A model generated the notes under the pieces. The model was not told the DNA's origin. It did no database searches and saw nothing but the letters and a program-made list of their open reading frames with translations. Positions 27,651 through 36,335 of a stretch of DNA of 64,000 nucleotides are shown piece after piece. The stretch is from NCBI RefSeq assembly GCF_003148685.1, contig NZ_QGGR01000036.1, forward strand, positions 24,243 to 88,242, read 5' to 3'. This stretch comes from Actinoplanes xinjiangensis (lineage in GTDB: Bacteria; Actinomycetota; Actinomycetes; Mycobacteriales; Micromonosporaceae). How positions within the stretch are numbered: position 1 is the stretch's first letter; every line of letters starts with the position of its first letter. A program made the position numbers and the translations under genes.

Positions 27651-30600
27651 CGAACGCCTCCCGCAAGGGACGCTGGGACCAGGAAGGTGACCGCTGCTGG
27701 AAACCAGCGAGCGGTCGGTTCGGCGTAGCGGCGTTGCAGGGCGGCGACTTCGCGCTCGCGCTGGGCAGGGATGTCGGCCAGCCGGGCTCGCAGTGCATCG
27801 TGGTCGGTGCGCAGTTGCTCGCGTTCCATGGCAAACAAGGTGGGTTGCTCCCAGCGGGGCTGGTCGTCAAGCGCGCCTCTGATCGAACGGTCCAGCTCAG
27901 CCAGCACGTCGGCGATGGCGTTGACTTCCTCGTCACAGCGGCGCGCGAGGAGCCCATGCAGGCTGCGGGACCGCTGGTCGGCTCTGGTCGACAACGCGCG
28001 GGCGAGTGGAGAGGCGAGTTGCGGCCACAGCGCCGTCAACTGGTCGCGGAGTTGCTCGATGGGCAGTTGTTCACTCGCGGCGGCCAGCCACTGCTCCAGG
28101 TCGTCTTGCCGGGCGCGGGCAAGCTTGCCGGCCTCGATGGTTCCGCCGGCGACGACAATCTCCTCGTGTAGTCGAGTTCCTTCCGATCCGGTGACAACAA
28201 CCCTGCCATGGGCAACAACCGCAGGGGTGCGCAGCAGATCGCCGGGGACGATGCGGGCAGTCACCCGGCTGAGTTTCGCCGCACCAGTCGGACCTGTGGT
28301 TTGTGATCCGCGGGCCTGCGCCCAGAGTTCGGCGCGCAGCAGCCGCAGGCACATCTGGACCAGGCGGTGTCCGAGGTGTAGCAGCACGACGTCGGTGCGG
28401 TCACGGGCAGCGTCCGCGTCGAAGGTGACTGGTCGCTCCCGACCAGTCACCGGATGCAACAAGCCGTCGTTGCGCGCAGCGGCCCACGCTCCGGGCAGTT
28501 CGGGCAGCCGGAACCAAGCGCCGGTGGCGCCCTGCGGGGTCGCCGTGTCCTGTAGGTCGCGGCGGTGCGCCAGACGCAAGCCGGTACGCACCACGCGTTC
28601 CACGGTGGCGGGGGTGAGGTTAAGTTCAGTGCGGCTTCCCCGGAGCGCTTCGGTGAGTCGTTCCAAGTCCCGGGCGAGGTCGCGCTCCACCCGCAACCGG
28701 GAGCGGCTGGCCCGACGGTCGATCTCCGCGTCGGTGACCTGCCAGTCGGTGCGTTTGCCGGTCATCTTCTGTTCGACCTGGGCGGCGATGACCTCTCCGG
28801 CGCTGCCAAGGTCGGCGCGAATGGCCTCGACCTTCTCCACGGCGAGGCGCAGGAACGCCAACTCGTCCTCCAGCGAGCCGCTGGCGAAATCGGTGTTCTG
28901 CCATCCAGCGGGCACGAAGTGCAGCACGTTGACCTCGGCGGCGTGCTGGCCGTGCCGGTCTACACGGCCGTTGCGTTGTTCGAGCCGGTTCGGGTTCCAC
29001 GGGATTTCCCAGTGCAGCAGCCGGTGGCAGTGCCGTTGCAGGTTGATGCCCTCGCTGGCGGCGTCGGTGGCCAGCAGGATCCGTACCGGGTCGAGGTCGG
29101 GGTGCTCGGTGAAGACGTTCTTGACGTGGTCGCGTTCGTCGGGGTCCTGACCGCCGTAGAGCAGGGCGATGCGTTCTTTGGGGTATCCGGCGGTGAGGAG
29201 GCGTTCGTGCAGCCAGCGCTGGGTGTCGCGGTACTCGGTGAAGATAATGACGCGCTCGGCCGACCACTGGTCGTCGGGTCGGACGATCGGGTCGAGCCAG
29301 GTGCGCATCGCGGCGAACTTAGCGTCCGGTCGGTCCTGGGCGGTACGCGCCCAGGTACGCAGTTCGTCGAGCAGGGCGCGTTCGCTCGCCGACAGCGGGG
29401 CGGTGAAGGAACGGACTGCGGCGAGGGCATCGGCCTCGGTGTCGGCGTACGCGGTGTCGTCCTCCGCGGTCTCGTCCAGTCGTTCGATCATCGGCCGCAG
29501 CACGCGTTCGGCACCGGCATCGGCGGTCGGCGCCGACGCGTTATCGCGGGCGTTCATGGTGGCCAGGTGCGTATCGATGGTCTCGGCAAACGCCTTCGGG
29601 CACGAGAAGAGGCGGCGTTTGAGTAGCGTGGTGACGAAGTCCGCAGCGATCTGTCCGCCCTTGCCTGACGCGCCCTCGCGGCGACTGACGGCGTACTGGG
29701 ACAGCAACTCGTGGGCGTGCTGCTCGGCTGTGGAGTAGTCGACTTCCAGGAACGCTAGGCGGCGGGCCGGGAATCTTGGGCTGCCGTCCCACTTCGGTGG
29801 TAGCTCGCTCTTGAGGCGGCGCACCATCACCCGGGCGAGTTGCTCCTCGTTCGGCTTCACACCGCGGGCGAATCGCTGGTCGTCGAGCATCTCCAGGAGG
29901 GCGGTGAAAGACTCGGTGTATCCGTTGTGCGGGGTCGCGGACAGGAACAGTCGATGTTCGCAATGCGGCGCGAGCACCCGGATGGCCCGTGTGCGTTGTG
30001 AATCGACCGCGTATTTGCCTCGTCCTGATGGGGCGCAGGTGTGCACCTCGTCGACGACCAGCATGTCGAACGTACGTGGGTAGCGCGGCGCGGCGGGCAG
30101 GACCTCGCGCAGCAGGCGCAGGGGACGGTCGCGTTTGAGCCAGTCGACGCTGACGATCAGTCGGGGGTAGTGCGTCCATGGGTTGGCGTACAGACCTCGG
30201 GAGCGGCGCAGCTCCTTCAGCAAGTTGGTGTCAACGATGCGAAAGTCCAGGCCGAACTTGTCGCGCATCTCGTCGCGCCACTGCCGGGTCAGGCCCGCCG
30301 GGCAGACGATCATCATCGTCCGGGCGCGGTGACGCAGCATCAGCTCCTGCATGACGAGCCCGGCTTCGATGGTCTTGCCCAGGCCGACATCGTCGGCGAT
30401 CAGAAGGTTGGTCCGCGGCATGGACAGCGCACGGACGACCGGATCGAGCTGGTAGTCCTCAATCTCGATGCCGGAGCGGAATGGCGCCTGAAGGGCGGTT
30501 TTGTCCGCTGATGCAGTCGCGCCCCAACGCACGGCGTCGAGGAAGGCGTCGAGCTGCGCCGGATCGTCGTAGCCATTGGCCGGATCAGGGAGGCTGGCGC

Positions 30601-30862
30601 TGTCGTGCACGATCCGGCCGGGCTCCAGCTCCCAGATCACGCGCAGCTCTTCGTCTCGGGCGTCGTCCTCGATACTGACCAGGGTCACCCGGTGCGGCGC
30701 TCGGCCGGTCAGCACGTGCGGGTCACCGCTGGCGACTTCTCCGCGCACGACGTCGGACGCCACCCACCGCCGGTTACGTACCGTGACCAGTTGCCCGGGT
30801 GCCGGCGCGTCAGGATTATCCGGCGTCGCGGTATCAGTGGTCGATGCTGTATCTGTGGTCAT
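27647..30862 (-). CDS. drmD: DISARM class 1 SNF2-like helicase DrmD
   Basis: This 1071-residue SNF2/SWI2 helicase has motif I LLIADDVGLGKTIEAGLV (about 153-170), Walker B DEVH in LVVDEVHTCAPSG (about 268-280), motif III LFLSATPHNG, a helicase C-terminal domain, and motif VI in QRNGRVDRHGQHA. It opens the DISARM minus-strand run and is co-translated with drmMI (ATGA overlap). DrmD together with DrmMI defines class 1 DISARM. Its 147-bp upstream region is shared with the divergent UvrD-like helicase gene. Confidence 0.9.
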   Translation of the reverse strand: MTTDTASTTDTATPDNPDAPAPGQLVTVRNRRWVASDVVRGEVASGDPHVLTGRAPHRVTLVSIEDDARDEELRVIWELEPGRIVHDSASLPDPANGYDDPAQLDAFLDAVRWGATASADKTALQAPFRSGIEIEDYQLDPVVRALSMPRTNLLIADDVGLGKTIEAGLVMQELMLRHRARTMMIVCPAGLTRQWRDEMRDKFGLDFRIVDTNLLKELRRSRGLYANPWTHYPRLIVSVDWLKRDRPLRLLREVLPAAPRYPRTFDMLVVDEVHTCAPSGRGKYAVDSQRTRAIRVLAPHCEHRLFLSATPHNGYTESFTALLEMLDDQRFARGVKPNEEQLARVMVRRLKSELPPKWDGSPRFPARRLAFLEVDYSTAEQHAHELLSQYAVSRREGASGKGGQIAADFVTTLLKRRLFSCPKAFAETIDTHLATMNARDNASAPTADAGAERVLRPMIERLDETAEDDTAYADTEADALAAVRSFTAPLSASERALLDELRTWARTAQDRPDAKFAAMRTWLDPIVRPDDQWSAERVIIFTEYRDTQRWLHERLLTAGYPKERIALLYGGQDPDERDHVKNVFTEHPDLDPVRILLATDAASEGINLQRHCHRLLHWEIPWNPNRLEQRNGRVDRHGQHAAEVNVLHFVPAGWQNTDFASGSLEDELAFLRLAVEKVEAIRADLGSAGEVIAAQVEQKMTGKRTDWQVTDAEIDRRASRSRLRVERDLARDLERLTEALRGSRTELNLTPATVERVVRTGLRLAHRRDLQDTATPQGATGAWFRLPELPGAWAAARNDGLLHPVTGRERPVTFDADAARDRTDVVLLHLGHRLVQMCLRLLRAELWAQARGSQTTGPTGAAKLSRVTARIVPGDLLRTPAVVAHGRVVVTGSEGTRLHEEIVVAGGTIEAGKLARARQDDLEQWLAAASEQLPIEQLRDQLTALWPQLASPLARALSTRADQRSRSLHGLLARRCDEEVNAIADVLAELDRSIRGALDDQPRWEQPTLFAMEREQLRTDHDALRARLADIPAQREREVAALQRRYAEPTARWFPAAVTFLVPASLAGGVR

Positions 30863-31009
30863 ATGGTGGCTGACCTCGTCCGCGTCATCAGTGCCTGTTC
30901 TGTCCGCGCGTGCCGTCCAGATCCATCGCTAGACCTCGGCTGTAGAGCCTAATATGGGTTCTCACGGAACGCGGCAGTAGGGTAACTCCCCGATGGAGGA
31001 ATCGATCAT

Positions 31010-33106
31010 ATGGCGCGGCTTGGCATCGCCAAAGACTTCCTGGCCGACTATGCCAAACTGCAGAAACCCGTTCAAAAAGCAGTCGACGCCGCAATCGAGA
31101 AGTTCTCCCAGCACACGCACGCCGGCCTGCACCTGGAGAAACTCGCAAAGTCGAAAGACTCGCGTATCCGCACCATTCGTGTGACCGATTTCTACCGAGG
31201 TGTCGTCCTCGCGCCCGACACGGGCGACGAGTTCCTGCTGCTGACTGTGCTACCGCACGACGACGCCAACGCCTACGCGGTCAGCCGGCGGTTCACCGTC
31301 AACCACGCACTCGGGGTGCTGGAAGTCCGTAACCAGCAGGCACTCGACAGCATCGAGCCGGCACTACGCCAGGCCGCCGCGAACACTCCGCAGCTCCTGT
31401 TCGCCTCGGTCAATGATGCTGACCTGATCCGGTTGGGCATCGACGCCGATGTTCTCCCGATCGTACGGGTGATGGCGACCGAGGCTCACCTCCAGGCGTT
31501 AGCCAATCTGCTTCCCGCTCCACAGTTCGACGCGCTGACCGGGCTCGCAGCGGGCCTGACTCCGGAGGAGGTCTGGCAGGAAGTCAGCCAGCAGCTCGTC
31601 GACGTACCACCGGCAGATGTCGACCCCGACGACATCAGTGCCGCCGCCGCACGTACTCCGGATCGATTCGTGATGGTCTCCGGACCCAACGAGCTTGCGC
31701 AGATTCTGGCCCACCCGTTCGACGCGTGGCGCAACTTCCTGCATCCAATGCAGCGCCATGTCGCTTACCGTCCTAGCTACGCTGGCCCCGCGCTCGTCAC
31801 AGGTAGCGCCGGGACCGGAAAGACCGTCACTGCGCTGCACCGAGCCGTCTTCCTTGCACAGCAGGTGCCGGACGCTTCGATCCTGTTGACCACGTTCACC
31901 CGTAACCTCGCTGACGCCCTCGACCGGCAGGTGGGCCTACTCACCGACGACCCCCAGGTCCGCGAACGGATCGAAGTGCTCAACGTGGACAGGCTTGCGT
32001 ATCGCATCGTCGCCGAGTCCCTCGGCCAGCAGCCCACGATCGTCGACCAACGTGCCCTACGTAACCTCTGGGGACAGGCAGCCTCATCTACGGACGGGCT
32101 CAGCGCGGTCTTCCTAGAACGTGAATGGGAGCAGGTCGTCCTGGCACAGTCGTTGACCGACTCCGCCGGCTACCTCGCCGCCCGGCGGCACGGCCGTGGC
32201 ACTCCCCTCAAACGGGAGCAACGCCTTCAGGTCTGGGACGCCATCCAGCAGGTGACCAGTGCCCTGCGTGCGGACAACAGTTTCACGCATCTGCAGCTTG
32301 CCGATGAGGCTGCCCGCATCGTCGCCGCCCGTCCGGACCCGCTCTATCGGCATGTCATCGTCGACGAGGGACAAGACCTGCACCCTGCGCAGTGGCGGTT
32401 GCTGCGCGCGGCGGTCACGGCCGGACCGAATGATCTGTTCATCGTGGCCGATCCTCACCAGCGGATCTACGACAATCACGTCTCACTCGGCAGCCTCGGC
32501 GTCGGCATCCGCGGACGCAGCCGGAAACTGACGGTCAACTACCGCACTACGCAGGAGATCCTTGCCTGGGCGGTGCGCCTGCTCACCGGTATCGCCCCTA
32601 CCGGACTTGACGATCAGCCCGACAGCCTAGACGGCTATAGATCGCCCATCCACGGCAGGCGGCCTGTCGTCGCCGCGTACCCGGACCGGGACACTGAATA
32701 CACCCGGCTCGCTGAGCAGATCCGCACGTGGCTCGACGCCGGGGTGGAACCCCATGCCATTGCTGTGGCCGCTCGCAACAGTCACCTGGTTCATGGCGCC
32801 CGAGATGCGCTCACGGTGGCCGGCATCCCGGTCAGCTCGACCACGGCGTCCAAGAGCAACGCGGTACGCGTCGGCACTATGCACGCAATGAAGGGTCTGG
32901 AGTTTCGCTGTCTGGCCGCGATCGGAGTTGACGCCGGCTCGGTACCCGCCAAGGCCGCGGTAACCGCCGCTGATGAAGATCCAGTCTCCCACGAACATGA
33001 TCTTCAACGTGAGCGCTGCCTCCTCTTTGTCGCATGTACCCGCTCCCGTGACTTCCTGTATGTATCCCACACCGGTCAGCCCAGCCCATTCCTGCAAACA
33101 AGGTGA
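31010..33106 (+). CDS. RelE-like/UvrD SF1 helicase fusion
   Basis: The 698-residue protein starts at an ATG preceded by GGAGGAA. The first 100 residues look like a RelE/ParE-fold module (LEKLAKSKDSRIRTIRV, DFYRGVVLAP, LLLTVLPHDDANAYAVSRR; the HD..AY signature). A UvrD/Rep SF1A helicase follows: Walker A ALVTGSAGTGKTVTAL (about 261-276), Walker B HVIVDEGQDLHPAQW, motif IV-like LTVNYRTTQEIL, motif V GTMHAMKGLEFRC and motif VI RCLLFVACTRSRDFLYVS. It diverges from drmD. Such fusions are usually annotated only as UvrD helicases. A defence role is inferred from position. No GajA-like partner is present, so it is not Gabija. Confidence 0.8.
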   Translation: MARLGIAKDFLADYAKLQKPVQKAVDAAIEKFSQHTHAGLHLEKLAKSKDSRIRTIRVTDFYRGVVLAPDTGDEFLLLTVLPHDDANAYAVSRRFTVNHALGVLEVRNQQALDSIEPALRQAAANTPQLLFASVNDADLIRLGIDADVLPIVRVMATEAHLQALANLLPAPQFDALTGLAAGLTPEEVWQEVSQQLVDVPPADVDPDDISAAAARTPDRFVMVSGPNELAQILAHPFDAWRNFLHPMQRHVAYRPSYAGPALVTGSAGTGKTVTALHRAVFLAQQVPDASILLTTFTRNLADALDRQVGLLTDDPQVRERIEVLNVDRLAYRIVAESLGQQPTIVDQRALRNLWGQAASSTDGLSAVFLEREWEQVVLAQSLTDSAGYLAARRHGRGTPLKREQRLQVWDAIQQVTSALRADNSFTHLQLADEAARIVAARPDPLYRHVIVDEGQDLHPAQWRLLRAAVTAGPNDLFIVADPHQRIYDNHVSLGSLGVGIRGRSRKLTVNYRTTQEILAWAVRLLTGIAPTGLDDQPDSLDGYRSPIHGRRPVVAAYPDRDTEYTRLAEQIRTWLDAGVEPHAIAVAARNSHLVHGARDALTVAGIPVSSTTASKSNAVRVGTMHAMKGLEFRCLAAIGVDAGSVPAKAAVTAADEDPVSHEHDLQRERCLLFVACTRSRDFLYVSHTGQPSPFLQTR

Positions 33107-33116
33107 AGCTTGACAT

Positions 33117-34061
33117 CTAGACACGCTCGCCGATACCGAGGCGTGCTTGGGTGTTGCGGGCTCGTTCGGCGGCGGCGCTGGCTCCGTATCGGCGTGCTGT
33201 CTCCTCGGATGTCCAGCCGAGGATGAGCATCAGGTCGCCGGTATCGCCGCCGGCCAGCTTCCACTCGTGGGCGTAGCTGTGTCGCCATCGGTGGGCAAAG
33301 AGGTTGGTGATGCCGGCCTTCTCTCCCAGCCGCTTGAGGCGGATCTTGATGCCGGCTGCCCGCAGCCGACGAGCCCCTTTCAACGCGATCCACAGCTGAG
33401 GCACATCGTCGATGCCGGTGCGTCGGTTCCGGGATCGGATGTATCGACGGAGTATGCGCGCCGTTTGAGAACCCAGCCGGACACGGCGTTGCTTGCCGCC
33501 TTTGCCGTGCAGGACCACCGAGTCGGTGTCGAGGTCCACGTCGGTGACCAGGAGATCGCCGATCTCGGAGAGCCGGGCACCGGTGTTGTAGTACATCCGC
33601 ACGAGTGCCTGGTCACGCAGCTGCGCGAAGTCGTTTCCTTGACAAGCCTCGAGGATCTGGCCGGTCTCGTCGTCGCTGATGACCGGGATCAGTTTCTGCA
33701 CGGCCATCGGTTGCGGTACCCCGGACATCGGCGATCGCTCGATTTCGCCTTCTTCGAGCAACCAGCGGAAGAACTGTTGCAGGCTCTTGTGCTTGTTGAG
33801 GCTCGTTGCGGCTGACCGGGTCTCCAGCATCCAGGCTTGGAACGCTACGACTTGCCGTTTGACGACAAGGACCGGGTCGTGAGCGCCGGCGGAGTCGGGC
33901 ATCTGCTCGGCGAGATAGTCCGCGAGTTGACGGGCGGCGAGCAGGTAGTTGTAGCGCGTGCTCTCGGGATGGTTGGCGGCCCGTAACGATCGTTCCCAGT
34001 CTCGCAGCAGCACGGACCATGCCGGAGGCTCGAGATCGCACCACAGCTTGGCCACGTTCAT
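33117..34061 (-). CDS. Tyrosine recombinase / integrase (XerD-like)
   Basis: The 314-residue protein starts at the ATG at 34061, which has GGAGGT at six-base spacing; the frame remains open upstream but without coding character. Residues 14-105 form a SAM-like core-binding domain. The catalytic set is complete: Arg163 (NTGARLSEIGDL), Lys190 region (HGKGGKQRR), His257-x2-Arg260 (FAHRWRHSYAHEW), Trp283 and nucleophile Tyr292 (ETARRYGAS). It lies about 2.2 kb from the tRNA-Pro at the island edge and is the obvious candidate for island integration, although short XerD-like phage integrases also serve other roles. Confidence 0.88.
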   Translation of the reverse strand: MNVAKLWCDLEPPAWSVLLRDWERSLRAANHPESTRYNYLLAARQLADYLAEQMPDSAGAHDPVLVVKRQVVAFQAWMLETRSAATSLNKHKSLQQFFRWLLEEGEIERSPMSGVPQPMAVQKLIPVISDDETGQILEACQGNDFAQLRDQALVRMYYNTGARLSEIGDLLVTDVDLDTDSVVLHGKGGKQRRVRLGSQTARILRRYIRSRNRRTGIDDVPQLWIALKGARRLRAAGIKIRLKRLGEKAGITNLFAHRWRHSYAHEWKLAGGDTGDLMLILGWTSEETARRYGASAAAERARNTQARLGIGERV

Positions 34062-34222
34062 CGCCGACCTCCGGTTCAGAAAGTCATAGCGGCCTGCGTC
34101 CAGATTCCCTGACTCCAGAGTTGTTCTGGGGCGCCGGGCGTTCAAGCGGGTGCACCCGATCGATCTACTGTCAGCGCGTCGACAGCACACTCTGGTGGCG
34201 CCGAAACCGGCATGCGGAGCTG

Positions 34223-34885
34223 TTACGGCTGCTGGAACGGCGAGCGCATCTTCTTGGCCGCGAGGGCGCCGCGTGTTCGGCGCACGAGCGTGACGAACTC
34301 GTGGGGGTACAGGACGAGGACGTTCGGGTTGAGGTTGGTCGCCTGTCGGAAGCCGCGGTCGCGTGTCACGCAGTATTTGATCGACGGGGGTGCCGCATCA
34401 TCGGCGGCTTGCAGGGCGGTGGTGAAGACGCACGCGTCTTCGTGGTCGAGGGGTGGGTGGCCGTCCACGTTTACGATCTCGATGCGGCCGCCGTTGGTCA
34501 TGTCGTAGACCAGGTCGTAGAGGAAGTCGTGCAGCAGGTTCTCGGCGTCTTCTGGTGACCACCCGAGTCCGCGGGATTCGGCGGTGGCCCCGTCACGAGG
34601 CTGCCGGGCCTTCAGCACGAGCAGGTCAGCGATGTGGTCGGAGGTCCACACCTCGAGCAGTTCCGGACCCGCGAACCGGCCGGTCGTGGTGAGCGCGACG
34701 GCTCGCAGGCTGTCGATCCGGCTGTCGGCTCGGTTCGGAACCGGTGCCTGGCTGTTGCGGGCCGCCGCATCCCGGAATTTGTCCCAGGCGAACGGCGGCC
34801 CGAGCAAGTCCGCGACGTCCAACAGAATGTTGAGATCGAAGACGACGGTATGGAGGTCTGGTTCAGCCTCGTGGTGCGCTGGCAC
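34223..34885 (-). CDS. PIN-domain toxin paired with Panacea protein
   Basis: The start is taken as the GTG at 34885, giving 220 residues and a 23-nt overlap with the end of the Panacea gene. PIN-like acidic residues are visible: Asp17 in TVVFDLNILLDVA, Asp147-His-Glu-Asp150 in PPLDHEDACVFTTAL, and Asp175 in CVTRDRGFRQA. These match the spacing of a PIN ribonuclease. Pairing with a DUF4065/Panacea antitoxin suggests a PanAT-type toxin-antitoxin unit with the antitoxin encoded first. The substrate RNA is unknown. Confidence 0.65.
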   Translation of the reverse strand: MPAHHEAEPDLHTVVFDLNILLDVADLLGPPFAWDKFRDAAARNSQAPVPNRADSRIDSLRAVALTTTGRFAGPELLEVWTSDHIADLLVLKARQPRDGATAESRGLGWSPEDAENLLHDFLYDLVYDMTNGGRIEIVNVDGHPPLDHEDACVFTTALQAADDAAPPSIKYCVTRDRGFRQATNLNPNVLVLYPHEFVTLVRRTRGALAAKKMRSPFQQP

Positions 34886-35555
34886 GCTGCGGGCGCTCCC
34901 GGTTGATACGGGCCGCGACACGCGGCGGCTGGTCATGATCGCAGGCCGTGGTGAACGCAGAAGCCACGTGCTGAGGGCTTCCGGGATCGTCGTCAGGCGT
35001 TTGGTGACGGAAGTCGGAACGGATGTCAGCCAAGATCTGCTTCCTCTCCGCGGCACTGATCTCGGTGTCGGCAGGGCCGTGGAGGCCACCGGACACCAGG
35101 TCAGCCACGCGTCGGCCAGCCAGGGAACGTCGCCGGTAGAACCGTTTCATCTCCTCGTCCCGGATACGGGCCTTGCTGGGCTCGTGGTCAGGCAGACCCT
35201 GCCGAGCGACACGCCAGGGAAGTTCGTTGTGGGTCAACTCGGAGAGGTCGTCACCGGACAGGTCGCCGTAGACCTGGCAGACCAACGAAATGACCTGGGA
35301 CCCGGTAGGCGCCAGGTTGCCGGGGTCGCCGGTGGGCCAGCTCCTGACGGTCCGCTGGCCCCGGTGTCGGTCCCAGAGCGCCACCGTCACCGGCCCGTCG
35401 CGCCATGCTTCGATTGGATCGGTGAACAAGGGCTCGTCGACGAGTGCCAGATGCCAGGCCTGGCTGTAGTAGACGAGCTTCTGCAGCCGCATGGCCTCGA
35501 CCGGCCCGACATGGGTCAGGACCGCCGCCGCGACGTCATGCACGTTACTTGGCAA
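34863..35555 (-). CDS. Panacea (DUF4065, SocA/GepA-like) antitoxin
   Basis: This 230-residue protein carries the Panacea/DUF4065 core near the N terminus: AMRLQKLVYYSQAWHLAL followed by LFTDPIEAWRDGPVTVALW (about residues 21-58). Panacea proteins are antitoxins that neutralise very different toxins and can act as proteolytic adaptors (SocA). The C-terminal about 100 residues (RIRDEEMKRFYRR onward) are charged and may be the partner-specific part. The gene overlaps the following PIN gene, which fits a two-gene toxin-antitoxin operon within the island. Confidence 0.8.
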   Translation of the reverse strand: MPSNVHDVAAAVLTHVGPVEAMRLQKLVYYSQAWHLALVDEPLFTDPIEAWRDGPVTVALWDRHRGQRTVRSWPTGDPGNLAPTGSQVISLVCQVYGDLSGDDLSELTHNELPWRVARQGLPDHEPSKARIRDEEMKRFYRRRSLAGRRVADLVSGGLHGPADTEISAAERKQILADIRSDFRHQTPDDDPGSPQHVASAFTTACDHDQPPRVAARINRERPQRASAPRG

Positions 35556-36161
35556 TGTGGGCCCCCGAACTACCTACGTACAGCCGATTCTACAGGTCGC
35601 CGCATGATCGTCACATCGCTCGCCGGCGCCTGAACCCCTGGCGGCCGGAGCAGCAGGCGGTCCGGACGACCTGGTCAGTCACATCGCCTTGGACGACTCC
35701 TTGACTCGCCAACTCAATTCAACGGCATCGGAGTGAACGGGAATACGCCCGGCCTCGATTCCCGTCAGCACGGCCGGGACCAGCCCGATTTTGCAACTCA
35801 CCACCGCCCGCCCAACGGAGCTCGTGAAGCACGACAGATCAGTGGGCAATGAGGCATCGCGCCATCCGGAGTGGAGTTAAGGGATCTGCGGGCGGCTCTT
35901 GATCGTCCGGTAGCGCCGAGCGGCGTGCAAACTACGAGAACCGCCTCGCCATCAAGCGAAAACGCTGTGACCTGCTGAAACTTAGAACGCCAGTTGGCGG
36001 AGCAGCCGAGTCAAGGGCTCCATCGAATCCGCGCTTCACACGCCGGACCATCGAAAGATGATGCTTGAGCTGCAGAAACTCGCCCGGAGGTTCATTGTGG
36101 AGACGGCGAACTGATACCGGGTCAAGTGGTCTATCACCCACCGCCATCGAAACACATCCAT
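35556..36161. other. Gene-poor island edge next to tRNA-Pro
   Basis: About 600 bp with no convincing gene. It should contain the Panacea promoter near 35560-35600. A short open piece at about 36057-36113 on the plus strand (MMLELQKLARRFIVETAN) could be the tail of an old mobile-element gene; I cannot name it. Confidence 0.4.
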
Positions 36162-36162
36162 T

Positions 36163-36202
36163 AAAAAAGCGTTCCCGCAAGTCTCTGACCTGCGGGAACG
36201 CT
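36163..36202 (-). terminator. Rho-independent terminator of tRNA-Pro
   Basis: On the minus strand a 13-bp stem (36190-36202 with 36167-36179) around a 10-nt loop is followed by a run of six T. It starts 8 bases past the 3' end of the tRNA. This is one of the few terminators in the window with a U-tract. Confidence 0.85.
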
Positions 36203-36209
36203 TCAAAAT

Positions 36210-36283
<74 letters not shown>

Positions 36284-36335
36284 GATCCCGCCCGGGGCCT
36301 CAGCCCCGCGCGACATCTCGTACAGACTAGCAACC

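Noticed and set aside
12303..30862. BREX system
   Set aside because: The helicase, DUF1998, PLD and MTase set is DISARM; no PglZ, BrxC or BrxL is present.
31010..33106. Gabija GajB
   Set aside because: The UvrD-like protein has an extra N-terminal module and no OLD-family GajA partner is adjacent.
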